Positions 24,673 through 33,508 are shown, counted from the stretch's first letter. The stretch is 64,000 bases of DNA from Actinomadura cremea (GCF_014648495.1 NZ_BMRF01000008.1:62001-126000), one strand, 5' to 3'. The notes: generated from the letters alone by a model not told the origin. Numbers and translations: made by a program.

Positions 24673-25700
24673 GGCGCCGGACGCTGCTGTCCGGCGTCCT
24701 CGCCACCGGGTTCGCCATCGGCGGCGGCCCCGCCGCCGCGGCGGGACCCCGTAGGAAGGGCAGGAGAATGAAGATCACCAAGCTGGCCGAGGGCCTGCTG
24801 TTCCCCGAGGGCCCGGTCGCGCTGCGCGGCGGCGACGTCCTCGTCTGCGAGATCCACCGCGGCACCCTCACGCGCGTCCGCCCGGACGGCACCACGTCCG
24901 TCGCCGCCGAGGTCGGCGGCGGTCCCAACGGCGCGGCGCTCGGCCCGGACGGCCGCGTCTACGTCGCCAACTGCGGCGGGCTGCGCCGCTTCGAGGTCGG
25001 CGGGTTCGTGTTCGCGGGCGGCATCCCCGACGACTACGAGACCGGCAGCATCCAGGCCGTCGACCTCGCGACCGGCGCCGTCGAGACGCTCTACACCGAG
25101 GCGGACGGCGCCCCCCTGCGCGGCCCGAACGACCTGGTGGTCGACGCGCACGGCGGGATCTACTTCACCGACTACGGCAAGAGCGACGGAGTCACGGGCG
25201 ACAAGGGCAAGCTGTTCTACGCGAAGGCGGACGGCTCGTCGATCACGATGATCGCCGCCGGCATGGAGGGCCCGAACGGGATCGGCCTGTCGCCCGGCGG
25301 CGACCGGCTGTACGTGAGCGAGACCTACACCGCGCGCGTCTGGTGGTGGGACGTCACCGGGCCCGGCGAGATCGAGGGCGGCCGTTCGCTCGGCGGCTCG
25401 GGCGGCGGCAACTTCCTCTACACCGCGCCGGACTACACGAACTTCGACTCGCTCGGCGTGGACGCGCACGGCAACGTCTGCGTCGCGTCCATGATCCACG
25501 CGGGTATCTCGGTGGTGAGCCCGCGCGGCCGCCTGGTCGACTTCGTGGACATCGACGTGGACGACGACCCCGGCATCACGAACATCTGCTGGGGCGGCGA
25601 CGACATGCGCACCGCGTACGTCACCGCGTCCAGCACCGGCCGCCTCCTCAAGATCGAGGACTGGCCGCGCCCCGGCCTGAAGCTCAACCACTCCGGCTGA
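24669..25700 (+). CDS. SMP-30/gluconolactonase family protein with possible Tat signal
   Basis: A six-bladed beta-propeller lactonase-type protein (343 residues from TTG 24669). Metal ligands are expected at the propeller core: an N-terminal glutamate (LFPEGPVAL), GGPNGAALG, RGPNDLVVDAHGGIYFTDYG and GPNGIGLSPGGDRLYVSET match the family. The TTG overlaps the dehydrogenase stop and would add MRRRTLLSGVLATGFAIGGG, a typical twin-arginine signal ending in AAAAG, placing the enzyme outside the cell. ATG 24768 has a good ribosome binding site and gives a cytosolic 310-residue form. In either case it should hydrolyse a lactone to a hydroxy acid, feeding the ligase/kinase/dehydrogenase route. Confidence 0.82.
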   Translation: MRRRTLLSGVLATGFAIGGGPAAAAGPRRKGRRMKITKLAEGLLFPEGPVALRGGDVLVCEIHRGTLTRVRPDGTTSVAAEVGGGPNGAALGPDGRVYVANCGGLRRFEVGGFVFAGGIPDDYETGSIQAVDLATGAVETLYTEADGAPLRGPNDLVVDAHGGIYFTDYGKSDGVTGDKGKLFYAKADGSSITMIAAGMEGPNGIGLSPGGDRLYVSETYTARVWWWDVTGPGEIEGGRSLGGSGGGNFLYTAPDYTNFDSLGVDAHGNVCVASMIHAGISVVSPRGRLVDFVDIDVDDDPGITNICWGGDDMRTAYVTASSTGRLLKIEDWPRPGLKLNHSG

Positions 25701-25736
25701 CGCCCGCTCCGGCCGGCGCCCGCCGAGACCACCCCG

Positions 25737-25782
25737 GCCGCCGGCCCCGTCCGCGTGCACGCACGCGGACGGGGCCGGCGGC
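25737..25782. terminator. 21-bp hairpin terminator between convergent genes
   Basis: A perfect 21-bp stem (25737-25757 pairing with 25762-25782) with a CACG loop, between the SMP-30 gene and the SepF-like gene. It is the longest perfect stem seen in the window. Confidence 0.85.
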
Positions 25783-25786
25783 GTGT

Positions 25787-26029
25787 TCAGGGCTGGAGCA
25801 GGAACAGCCTGCGGTCGACGCGATCGAGCGCGCCGCGCCGGGCGAACACCAGGCCGGTCGCGAAGTCCACGAGCTGCTTGGCCTCGTCATCGGAGAGGTC
25901 GCTCAGGTCCATGAGGACGGGAACGCCCTTGCGGAAGAAGTGCCCGACGTAAAGGACCTCGTTGTAGTTCTGCGGACGGAGCCTCTTGACCACGACCCCA
26001 GTCTGCCCTGGCCGCCCGGTGTCCGCCAC
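25787..26029 (-). CDS. Short SepF-like protein
   Basis: An 80-residue protein that is almost only a SepF domain: VVVKRLRPQNYNEVLYVGHF and VPVLMDLSDLSDDEAKQLVD match the FtsZ-binding core of SepF, and RRLFLLQP ends like SepF. True SepF proteins are about twice as long, with an N-terminal membrane-binding helix and a linker, both missing. Streptomycetes have short SepF-like proteins (SflA, SflB) that tune sporulation and growth, and this may be their counterpart. No ftsZ or dcw genes are nearby. The start is uncertain: GTG 26029 or an internal GTG a few codons later. Confidence 0.85.
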   Translation of the reverse strand: MADTGRPGQTGVVVKRLRPQNYNEVLYVGHFFRKGVPVLMDLSDLSDDEAKQLVDFATGLVFARRGALDRVDRRLFLLQP

Positions 26030-26230
26030 ACGCGACCCGCACGGCGCGCGAGCCCGGCGCTTCGCCGGTCATCCCGTTGATCGAGCCATTCCCGCCTCGC
26101 GCGGCCTGACGCCGCGATCCGGTCGCGCGCGATTGGGATGCTCATTCACGGAGAGGGAAGCAGAGAGGAAAGAGATTTATCGGCCGCCCGGTAATCGGGG
26201 GTGATGCGCCGGTTGCCGGGCGGGCGAGAG

Positions 26231-26254
26231 TTTCCCGTTGGTGGGTGTGGGAAA
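26231..26254. promoter_or_regulatory. Inverted repeat upstream of the RsbW-like gene
   Basis: TTTCCC-N12-GGGAAA lies 33 bp upstream of the RsbW-like start codon, in the 258-bp divergent gap to the SepF-like gene. The remaining gap shows no gene. Confidence 0.3.
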
Positions 26255-26287
26255 TCTGGAGGTTAGAGGGAACGGAGGCGGTTGGCC

Positions 26288-26728
26288 ATGGAGGTCGTCC
26301 TCGAAATGACGTTGCCGAGGAGCGCGGAGAGCGCGCCTCTCGTGCGGCGCACGCTCGACGCCTCGCTCCGCGGCCTCGGGGTCACCTCCGAGATACGCGC
26401 CGACATAGCGCTCGCGCTCGGAGAGGCGTGCGCGAACGTCGTGCAGCACGCGGCGGCGGGGAGGGAATACGAGGTGCGGGCCCGGATGGACGGGTACCGC
26501 TGCGTCGTGGAGGTCGTCGACGAGGGCCGGGCGGTGGATCCCGCGCAGTGGGGCGGGGCACAGGCGCCGCCGCTGGCCGAATCCGGACGCGGCCTGCAGT
26601 TGATGCGGGCGTTCACCGAGGACGTCCGGATCAGCGACCGCGCCCATCGTGACGGCGCGGTCGTGCACTTCGAGAAGTCGTTGTCCGGCGCGGCCGACGA
26701 GGCCGCTGAAGGGGTACCGGCCTGCTGA
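26288..26728 (+). CDS. RsbW-like anti-sigma factor / ATP-binding protein
   Basis: A 146-residue GHKL-fold ATPase of the anti-sigma-factor kinase type. The N-box is ALGEACANVVQHA, the G1 box VDEGRAVD and the G2 box SGRGLQLMRAF. Such proteins bind and hold a sigma factor and phosphorylate their anti-anti-sigma partner, usually reversed by SpoIIE/RsbU phosphatases; two of those are encoded 3-7 kb away. No STAS partner or SigB-type sigma gene is in the window. I prefer ATG 26288 over TTG 26282 for ribosome-site spacing (GGAGG, 9 nt). Confidence 0.9.
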   Translation: MEVVLEMTLPRSAESAPLVRRTLDASLRGLGVTSEIRADIALALGEACANVVQHAAAGREYEVRARMDGYRCVVEVVDEGRAVDPAQWGGAQAPPLAESGRGLQLMRAFTEDVRISDRAHRDGAVVHFEKSLSGAADEAAEGVPAC

Positions 26729-26836
26729 AAGGCGCCGGTCGAAAAGGGCCGGTGAAAGCGGAGGGCAACCGGGGCCGGACGGATGGTCCGGCCCGGCGGC
26801 GGACGTACTCGCGCGCCGCCGGGCCGGCGTCGCGGG

Positions 26837-27508
26837 TCAGCCCGTGACCGGCAGGTCGCGCCGCACCGGGGTGGGGGCGGGCGCCTCGGGCTGCTTCTCG
26901 TGGGCCTTCGGTGCCGCGCGGCCGCAGGTGGCGGACGCGACGCGCAGCGTCGTGGGCTCGGTCAGCGGCAGCGCCAGCTCCATCGCGGTGACGTTCATCC
27001 GCCCGTCGGGCATCCGGCGCTGCTTGTTGAGCGTGAGGGTCGCGTCGCCCATCCCCTCGATCTTCACCGGGATGCGGGTGTTGGGCGGCGGCGTCACGTC
27101 GAGCCGGCGGCCCGCGACGCGCGCGTCGGCGAGGTGGGCGGAGCCCCGGCCGCCGTCGCACTTGGCCGCGACCGCGCTGGCCAGCAGGTCGGCGGCCGGG
27201 ACACTCAGGCGCGCGACCTGCGACCGGGCGCGGGCCGCCGACGCCCGCACGTCCAGCGCCTCGGCCTGCACGAACTTCGTGCCCTTCTCGCGCAGCAGGG
27301 CCCGCTCGACCTGCTCGCCGCCGGACGAGACGGCAGGGACGGGCGCGATGTCGATGGGGCCCGTGAGGTTCAGGCCGTAGGCGGACCCGGTGGCCCCGCC
27401 GGAGCCGGGGTCGGCCAGCGCCGGGACGGCGAGCGCCGGGGCGAGCGCCGCGGCGAGGCCGGTGGCCAGCAGGCCCGCGGTGGTGAGACGTCTGAAGGAA
27501 ACTCGCAT
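26837..27508 (-). CDS. Exported protein ending in LPVTG
   Basis: A 223-residue secreted protein. A Sec signal peptide (residues 1-32, cleavage near ALA-DP) is followed by a domain of about 170 residues with SAYGLNLTGPIDIAP near its start, weakly like choice-of-anchor proteins, and two cysteines (CDGGRG, ATCGRAA). The last five residues are LPVTG, a sortase-like recognition motif, but the stop codon follows at once: there is no hydrophobic helix or charged tail to hold it for sortase. It is 27 bp downstream of the L,D-transpeptidase gene on the same strand and may be in the same transcript. The function is unknown. Confidence 0.75.
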   Translation of the reverse strand: MRVSFRRLTTAGLLATGLAAALAPALAVPALADPGSGGATGSAYGLNLTGPIDIAPVPAVSSGGEQVERALLREKGTKFVQAEALDVRASAARARSQVARLSVPAADLLASAVAAKCDGGRGSAHLADARVAGRRLDVTPPPNTRIPVKIEGMGDATLTLNKQRRMPDGRMNVTAMELALPLTEPTTLRVASATCGRAAPKAHEKQPEAPAPTPVRRDLPVTG

Positions 27509-27535
27509 TGAAGACTCCGATCGTGGAGTGGGAGA

Positions 27536-28354
27536 TCAGTCGTTGATGAGGACGAGCGTCCCGAGCGGCACCCGGGACAGCTTGCGCAGCGCGCCGTCCG
27601 GCACTCGCACGCAGCCGTGCGTGGCGGCCCTGCCGAACACCGACGCGTCCGTCCAGCCGTGCAGCGCCACGGTGCCCGGACCGCCGCCGAAGGTGTCGAG
27701 CGTGTCGGAGTGGGCGCCGAGCGGCAGCACCAGCGGGCTCGGCTTCTTCTTCTCCGGCGCCAGCTGGGCCATGACGAACGTGCGGCCGGTGGGCGTCGGC
27801 GTGGCGGCCTCACCGATGGCGACCTTCCACCGTCCGACCGCCTTGCCCGACTCGTGCAGCGTGAGCCGCCGGTCGCCGAGGTCGACGGTGACGAGGTAGG
27901 GCGAGCGCGCGGTGCGCAGCCCGTCGCCGGAGATCCACCCGGACGCCCGGTTGGGACGGCTGGGCAGCAGCACCCGCCGCCAGCCGCCGGAGCTCTCCAC
28001 GACCGGGACCCACGTGGGGCCGCCGAGCTGCTCGGTGGGGAGCGTGGCGACGCGGTTCCCGCCCGGACGGTCGAGCACCGGCAGCGGCTTCGCCGGGTGC
28101 ACGACGAGACCGTCGGTCGCGCCCCGGCCGGTGTCGGCGGGTGCGCCTTCTACGGTCGTGAACGTGGTGGCCTCGGGCACCGCGGAGGTGCCGGCGGCCG
28201 CCTTCGCGGACGTCCCGGCGGACGGGCCCGCGGACGTGTCCGCGGACGCCCCGCGCTCGGGCGCGCCCCCGCATCCGGTCAGCAGCAGAGCCGCGGCCGG
28301 GACGAGAGCACTCACCATGATCATGCGCGTGCGGAGAGCAATCATCGTCGCCAT
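27536..28354 (-). CDS. Lipoprotein L,D-transpeptidase (YkuD domain)
   Basis: A 272-residue cell-wall enzyme. The lipobox LLLTGC near residue 30 anchors it to the membrane, a Thr/Ser/Ala-rich linker follows, then an SH3-like segment (about residues 90-150) and the catalytic YkuD domain with ATHGCVRV (about residues 245-252), whose cysteine forms the acyl-enzyme. It should make 3-3 cross-links in peptidoglycan or attach proteins to it. The start at ATG 28354 is chosen to give a normal signal peptide; ATG 28345 is also possible. It lies upstream of the LPVTG exported protein. Confidence 0.9.
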   Translation of the reverse strand: MATMIALRTRMIMVSALVPAAALLLTGCGGAPERGASADTSAGPSAGTSAKAAAGTSAVPEATTFTTVEGAPADTGRGATDGLVVHPAKPLPVLDRPGGNRVATLPTEQLGGPTWVPVVESSGGWRRVLLPSRPNRASGWISGDGLRTARSPYLVTVDLGDRRLTLHESGKAVGRWKVAIGEAATPTPTGRTFVMAQLAPEKKKPSPLVLPLGAHSDTLDTFGGGPGTVALHGWTDASVFGRAATHGCVRVPDGALRKLSRVPLGTLVLIND

Positions 28355-28512
28355 GATGCGGGATGCTAGCGGTGGGACCGGTGCGCGTAGCGGGAATTGG
28401 GAAAATGCCACGCCGGAGCGGCTATTCCGCTCGCATTAGTGCGGCTTTCTCTGTTTTGTCGAGGGCAATGGGGTTAAGGGGTGAAGGTGGGGTTCGTGAG
28501 GCTTGGCGTGGT

Positions 28513-28983
28513 TCAGGCGGGCATCGAGAATGATCCGTCCGGCCCGGCCTGCCCGGCCGCCTCGGTGAACTGCCCGAGCCCCCACAGCAGCGCCGCCCGC
28601 GCGGACGTCGGCATCGCCGCGAGCACCCGCGCCAGCTCCTCGCGGCGCCGCCCGCGCAGCCGGTCGAGCAGTTCCTGGCCCTCCGCGGTGAGCCGGACCG
28701 TGACCTCCCGGCGGTCGCGGCCGGGGTCGCGCAGCAGCAGCCCGGACGCCTCCAGCCGGTCGCACAGCCGGCTCGCCGACGACACCAGCGCGTCGAGCCG
28801 CTCGGCCAGGCTGCTGATGTTCACCGGGCCCTGCTCCAGGACGAGCAGCGCACGCAGCTGCGTCGCCGGGACCGGGACGTCCGGTGCGTTGTGCGCTCGT
28901 GACCACACGGTCATCAGCACGGCGGCGGCGTCATCGAGGGCGGCCGCGTCCTCCGCGGCCCCATCACCCGGCGTGCCGACCAT
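28513..28983 (-). CDS. MarR family transcriptional regulator
   Basis: A 156-residue MarR-type winged-helix protein: VPATQLRALLVLEQGPVNIS, the recognition helix region LVSSASRLCDRLEASGLL and the wing DPGRDRREVTVRLTAEG are typical. The ATG at 28981-28983 has GGAG close upstream. It is divergent from the SpoIIE phosphatase gene with only 21 bp between start codons, so promoters must overlap the coding regions or transcripts are leaderless. The ligand is unknown. Confidence 0.9.
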   Translation of the reverse strand: MVGTPGDGAAEDAAALDDAAAVLMTVWSRAHNAPDVPVPATQLRALLVLEQGPVNISSLAERLDALVSSASRLCDRLEASGLLLRDPGRDRREVTVRLTAEGQELLDRLRGRRREELARVLAAMPTSARAALLWGLGQFTEAAGQAGPDGSFSMPA

Positions 28984-29004
28984 GTACTCCACTGTAGGTG
29001 CCCG

Positions 29005-30204
29005 ATGAGCGATGGCGAACGGAACATCGGCCCGGACGGCTTCGAGGAGGTCGAGCGGGTCTTCTGGGCGGCCCGGCCGCACGAACTGGCCACGGTCGCC
29101 GGGCGGGCGCTCGGCCGGTACACGGGCGGCGGCGACGCCCGGGTGCTGCTCCCCGACTACCGGCAGACGGTGCTCGTCTCCCCGGACGGCGACGAGACGC
29201 CGATCGCCAACACCGCGCCCGGCCGGGCCTTCGCCGCGCAGCGGACGGTCCGGGAGGGGACGGACGGCGTCCTGCACGTCCCGCTGACCGCGCAGGGCGA
29301 CCGCATCGGCGTCCTGACCGTCCCGCTGGCACCCGGCACGTCCGAACCGGACCGGCTGGACGAACTGGCGGCCGTCCTCGCCCGCGCCCTGCGGCTCGCG
29401 GACGGCGGCACCGACGTGTACCGGCGGATCCGGCGGCGGACCCGGCTCACGGTGGCCGCCGAGATGCAGTGGGACCTGCTGCCCGCGTCGGCGTTCGAGA
29501 CGGGCGAGATCGGCTTCGCCGGGCGGCTCGAACCCGCGTACGCGGTGTGGGGCGACCACTTCGACTGGGCGGCGTCCGCGAACGGGTTCACGATGTCGGT
29601 CACCAACGGGATGGGCAGCGGCACCGCGGCCGCCGCCCTCACCCACCTGGCGGTCAGCGCGCTGCGCAACGCGCGCCGGTCCGGCGGCGACATCGTCGAG
29701 CAGGCGACGCTGGCCGACCAGTGCGTCTACGCGCGGCACCGCGGCGACCTGCACGTGTCGACGCTGCTGCTCGACTTCGACCACGCCACCGGACGGGTCC
29801 GGACGGTCGACGCCGGGTCCCCGCGCATCTACCGGCTGCGCGGGACGGTCGCCGACCTGGTCGGGTTCGACGCCCAGCTCCCCCTCGGCATGTTCGGCGA
29901 CACCCGGTACACGATCGAGGAGTTCGCCGTCGAGCCCGGCGACCGCCTCGTCGTCGTCAGCGACGGGGTGCACGCCGCGCGGTCGCCGTCGACCGGGGAG
30001 GTCTTCGGCGGCACGCGGCTGCTGAACGCGCTGCGCGACACCCGCCTGCAGGCCGCCCCCGAGGCCGTCGGGACCGTGATCCGCACCTACGCCGACTTCT
30101 ACGAGGGCGAGGAGCCGAGCGACGACGCAGTCGTGGTGTGCGTCGACTGGTGGGGACGGGCGGTCGGCCGGAGGGCCGGCAGGGGCGTCAGCGGGGGAGC
30201 TTGA
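29005..30204 (+). CDS. SpoIIE/PP2C-type phosphatase with variant metal motif
   Basis: A 399-residue phosphatase of the RsbU/SpoIIE type. The N-terminal part (about residues 20-135) looks like a sensory GAF-type domain; the PP2C domain follows (about 155-395). WGDHFDW, VVSDGV and SDDAVVV keep metal-binding aspartates, but the usual GDVxGHG motif reads TNGMGSG, with Asn in place of Asp. I believe this variant recurs in a family of actinobacterial phosphatases, so it may be functional rather than broken. Likely role: removing phosphate from an anti-anti-sigma factor. It ends overlapping the convergent response-regulator gene by 17 bp. Confidence 0.85.
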   Translation: MSDGERNIGPDGFEEVERVFWAARPHELATVAGRALGRYTGGGDARVLLPDYRQTVLVSPDGDETPIANTAPGRAFAAQRTVREGTDGVLHVPLTAQGDRIGVLTVPLAPGTSEPDRLDELAAVLARALRLADGGTDVYRRIRRRTRLTVAAEMQWDLLPASAFETGEIGFAGRLEPAYAVWGDHFDWAASANGFTMSVTNGMGSGTAAAALTHLAVSALRNARRSGGDIVEQATLADQCVYARHRGDLHVSTLLLDFDHATGRVRTVDAGSPRIYRLRGTVADLVGFDAQLPLGMFGDTRYTIEEFAVEPGDRLVVVSDGVHAARSPSTGEVFGGTRLLNALRDTRLQAAPEAVGTVIRTYADFYEGEEPSDDAVVVCVDWWGRAVGRRAGRGVSGGA

Positions 30205-30637
30205 CGACCGACACGAAGAAGTCGTCGATCCGGCGGACGACCGAGACGAACCGCTCGAAGTCGACCGGCTTCGTGACGTAGGCGTTGGCGTGCAGGCGGT
30301 AGCTGCGCAGGATGTCCTCGTCGGCCTCCGACGTCGTCAGGACCACGACCGGGATGCTGCGCAGGTTCTCGTCGTCCTTTATCTCCTGCAGCACCTCCCG
30401 GCCGTCCTTGCGCGGCAGGTTCAGGTCGAGCAGGACCAGGTCGGGGCGCGGCTTGCCCGCGTACTCGCCCTCCTGGCGCAGGAACGCCATCGCCTTCTCG
30501 CCGTCCTCGACGACGTGCAGCCCGTTCTGCACCTTGTTGTGCTCGAAAGCCTCGGTGGTGAGCAGTACGTCACCGGGGTCGTCCTCGACGAGCAGCACGT
30601 CGATGGGGCGGGGGCCGTCAGTCATGCCGTCGGTCAT
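30188..30637 (-). CDS. Single-domain response regulator (Rcp1/CheY-like)
   Basis: A 149-residue receiver domain without an output domain. [18 protein letters not shown] has the acidic pair, [13 protein letters not shown] the phospho-acceptor aspartate (about residue 69), VVLTTS the threonine and YVTKPVD the lysine. This form is typical of regulators paired with phytochrome-like or CHASE3 histidine kinases. It overlaps the upstream kinase gene by 20 bp and is the last gene of a three-gene operon (phosphatase/receiver, kinase, receiver). It probably passes phosphate to or from the kinase. Confidence 0.93.
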   Translation of the reverse strand: MTDGMTDGPRPIDVLLVEDDPGDVLLTTEAFEHNKVQNGLHVVEDGEKAMAFLRQEGEYAGKPRPDLVLLDLNLPRKDGREVLQEIKDDENLRSIPVVVLTTSEADEDILRSYRLHANAYVTKPVDFERFVSVVRRIDDFFVSVVKLPR

Positions 30638-32312
30638 CGGTCTCTCCCTCGGGAAGCGTCCAGCGGAACGTGGTGCCGGGGTCGTCGTCGCCCCGTTCTT
30701 CGGTGTCGAGCCAGATGCGGCCGCCGTGGTATTCGACGATCTTCTTGCACAGCGCGAGGCCGATGCCGGTGCCGGAGTACTCGTCGCGCTGGTGCAGCCG
30801 CTGGAAGATCAGGAAGATGCGGTCGGCGTACCGGGGCTCGATGCCGATGCCGTTGTCGGTGCAGCGGAACTCCCACTCGCCGTCCCCGCGCTCGGCGGTG
30901 ATGGACACGCGCGGCGGGACGCCTTCGCGGCGGAACTTGATCGCGTTGCCGGCGAGGTTCTGGAACAGCTGCGTGAGCTGGGTGCGGTCGCCCGGGACGG
31001 ACGGCAGCTCGCCGACGTCCACGGTCGCGCCCGTGTCCTCGATCAGCGCGTCCAGGTTCGACACCGCCTGCCGCGCGATCTCGTTCAGGTCGACCGAGTC
31101 CTCGACGCTGGACATCCGGCCCACCCGCGAGAACCCCAGCAGGTCGTTGATGAGGGCCTGCATGCGCTTCGCGCCGTCCACCGCGAACTCGATGTACTGG
31201 CGGCCCCGCTCGTCCAGCTGGTCCCCGTACCGGCGCTCGATCATCTGGCAGAAGCTCGCGACCTTCCGCAGCGGCTCCTGCAGGTCGTGGCTCGCCACGT
31301 ACGCGAACTGCTCCAGCTCGGCGTTCGAGCGCCGCAGCTCCTCGGCCTGCTCGGTCAGCTGCCCCGCCGCCCGGACGCTGGTGCCCCACTCCTCGATGAT
31401 CCGCCGCCGCATCGCGTCGATGATCGCCGAAAGCTCGTGCAGCTCGGCCGGGCCCGACACGTCCAGCGGGTGCGCGAAGTCGCCCTGCGCCACCGCGCGG
31501 ATCCGGTCGGTCATCGCCGAGACGGGCTGCAGCACCGTCCGGCGGATCAGCAGCGCCATCGCCGCGACCGCCGCGACCACGAGGCCGAGCGCGACGCCCG
31601 TCGCCCACAGCGTCGCCTGCCCCCGGGCGCGGAGGTTGTCCGCCTTCTTCCCGTGCAGGGTCGTGATGGCCTGCTGGAGGTGCTGGACGTCGCCGCGGAC
31701 GGCGTCGAACAGCCGCCGGCCCCGGTCCGCCTGCTCGTCGGTCAGTCCGGCGCCCGACCCGCGCGCGATGACCGGCTCGGCGAACGCGGCCCGCCACTCG
31801 GCGGCGTCCGCGACCGTCCGGTCCAGCAGGGCGACGACCTCGTCGCCGCCCGACGCCTGGGTCAGCAGGCGCCGCATCCGGGCCGTCGCCGCCGCCTCCC
31901 GCGCGACCGCGGCCCGGAAGTCGGCGAGCGACTCGCGGCCGCCGTCCGCCGCGAACCCCCGGACGGCGGTGTCCTGCGCGTTGAGCGACGAGGTGACCTC
32001 GAACTGCTCCAGCGTCGCCCGCGACACCTTGCCGACCAGTTCCTCCCGGGCCCGGTCGTTCTGGAAGAGCGCCGCCCCGGCCAGCGCGAACGCGAGCGCC
32101 AGCAGCAGGGCGAGGACCAGCGCGCCCGTCCGGTGCAGCATCCGCAGGCTGAGCCGGCTCAGCCCGCGCGGCTCGGGGTACTCGGTCTCGGGCAGCACGA
32201 CCGGCGGGCCGAAGACCTCCGCCTCGGCCTGCGCCGTGTCGGGCGCCTCCGTCGTGTCGGCCGCGTTCGCGTCGGGGGCCTTCGCGCCGTCGTCTCTCGC
32301 GTCGCCCGTCAC
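30618..32312 (-). CDS. Transmembrane sensor histidine kinase (CHASE3-like, HAMP)
   Basis: A 564-residue kinase: an acidic N-terminal tail, a membrane helix (about residues 64-86), an extracytoplasmic four-helix CHASE3-like domain (about 87-240), a second helix (about 244-262), HAMP (about 263-320), a coiled coil, HisKA with [20 protein letters not shown] (His near 360) and HATPase with [23 protein letters not shown] and [18 protein letters not shown]. Its GTG start overlaps the upstream phosphatase stop in a GTGA arrangement, and it overlaps the downstream receiver gene. The order matches phytochrome-style signalling modules, though no light-sensing domain is present. Confidence 0.93.
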   Translation of the reverse strand: MTGDARDDGAKAPDANAADTTEAPDTAQAEAEVFGPPVVLPETEYPEPRGLSRLSLRMLHRTGALVLALLLALAFALAGAALFQNDRAREELVGKVSRATLEQFEVTSSLNAQDTAVRGFAADGGRESLADFRAAVAREAAATARMRRLLTQASGGDEVVALLDRTVADAAEWRAAFAEPVIARGSGAGLTDEQADRGRRLFDAVRGDVQHLQQAITTLHGKKADNLRARGQATLWATGVALGLVVAAVAAMALLIRRTVLQPVSAMTDRIRAVAQGDFAHPLDVSGPAELHELSAIIDAMRRRIIEEWGTSVRAAGQLTEQAEELRRSNAELEQFAYVASHDLQEPLRKVASFCQMIERRYGDQLDERGRQYIEFAVDGAKRMQALINDLLGFSRVGRMSSVEDSVDLNEIARQAVSNLDALIEDTGATVDVGELPSVPGDRTQLTQLFQNLAGNAIKFRREGVPPRVSITAERGDGEWEFRCTDNGIGIEPRYADRIFLIFQRLHQRDEYSGTGIGLALCKKIVEYHGGRIWLDTEERGDDDPGTTFRWTLPEGETDDRRHD

Positions 32313-33508
32313 AGCCGGCCCCGGCTGAGCATCAGTACCGCCAGATCATCGGCCAGGACGTCGCCGTTCAGCCGTTCGGCCTCGGCGACCAGCCCGTCGA
32401 TCAGCGTCTCGCCCCGCTCTCCCCGCGCGTGCGCCGCCTCCGCCAGCTCCAGCAGCCCTTCCAGATCGAGCCGCTCGCCGCCGTCCCCGACGCAGCCCTC
32501 GATCAGCCCGTCGGTGTAGAGGAACAGGCCCCACGCGTCCCCGAGTTCGACCTCCTGCGCGGGCCACTCCAGGCCGGGCACCAGCCCGAGCGCCGGGCCG
32601 CGCGTGTCGTCCGGGAGCGGCCGGACGCCGTCCGGCCCGAACAGCAGCGGGCGCGGATGCCCGGCCCGGTGGACGCGCGCGGAGCGGCGGTCGGGCGCGA
32701 TCGTCAGCATGCACAGGGTCGTGAAGATCTCGTCGCCCCACCTCTCGTGTTCGAGTACCGCGTCGAGCGTCTCCAGGAGCCGCTGCCCCTGGTGCCCCGC
32801 GAGGACGAGCGTCCGCCACGCCATGCGCAGCCGCACGCCGAGGGACGCCTCGTCGGCGCCGTGCCCGCTGACGTCCCCGATGACCGCGTGGACGGTTCCG
32901 TCCGCGGTCTCCACGGTGTCGTGGAAATCACCGCCGAGCAGCGCGCGGTCGCGGCCCGGCCGGTAGCGGGTGTGGTGCCGCAGCGACCCGTCGTTCAGGA
33001 TCGGGACCGGCAGCAGCCCCCGTTCCAGCCGCGCGTTCTCCCGGCCGATCGCCCGTGCCTCGACGAGCTGCTTCTCCGACTCGTCGGCCCGCTTGCGCTC
33101 GATCGCGTAGCTGATCGCCCGGCTGAGCAGCGCGCCGTCGACGTCCTGCTTGACCAGGTAGTCCTGCGCGCCGGCGGCGACCGCCTCCACGCCCACGTGC
33201 GTGTCGACCCTGCCCGTCAGGACGAGCACGGCGGTGTGCGGCGCGTGGTCGAGCACCTGCCGCAGCGCGTCCAGCTCCTGCGCGTCCGGCAGCGACAGGT
33301 CGACGATGACGCACTGCAGCTCCGGCCGGATCGCCTCCAGCGCCTCCGCGAGCGTCCGCGCCACGGTGATCTCGACGCCGGGCCGGACCTCGGTCAGCAG
33401 CTCCTCGAACAGGAACGCGTCGCCCGGGTCGTCCTCGACGAGGAGCAGGCGAAGAGAGCCGGTGACGCCCAGTAGGCGTTCGGCGCCGCGACTGGGGATC
33501 GCGGTCAT
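32309..33508 (-). CDS. Receiver-domain SpoIIE-type phosphatase (RsbU-like)
   Basis: A 399-residue protein: a receiver domain (about residues 18-140; [37 protein letters not shown]), a linker coiled coil, and a SpoIIE PP2C domain (about 185-395) with intact GGDFHD, IGDVSGHG, YTDGLIEG and DDLAVLML motifs. Phosphorylation of the receiver would switch on the phosphatase, which dephosphorylates an anti-anti-sigma factor and frees a sigma factor. It is first in the operon with the kinase and the stand-alone receiver. Two palindromes lie upstream in the gap to the ECF sigma gene. Confidence 0.93.
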   Translation of the reverse strand: MTAIPSRGAERLLGVTGSLRLLLVEDDPGDAFLFEELLTEVRPGVEITVARTLAEALEAIRPELQCVIVDLSLPDAQELDALRQVLDHAPHTAVLVLTGRVDTHVGVEAVAAGAQDYLVKQDVDGALLSRAISYAIERKRADESEKQLVEARAIGRENARLERGLLPVPILNDGSLRHHTRYRPGRDRALLGGDFHDTVETADGTVHAVIGDVSGHGADEASLGVRLRMAWRTLVLAGHQGQRLLETLDAVLEHERWGDEIFTTLCMLTIAPDRRSARVHRAGHPRPLLFGPDGVRPLPDDTRGPALGLVPGLEWPAQEVELGDAWGLFLYTDGLIEGCVGDGGERLDLEGLLELAEAAHARGERGETLIDGLVAEAERLNGDVLADDLAVLMLSRGRL

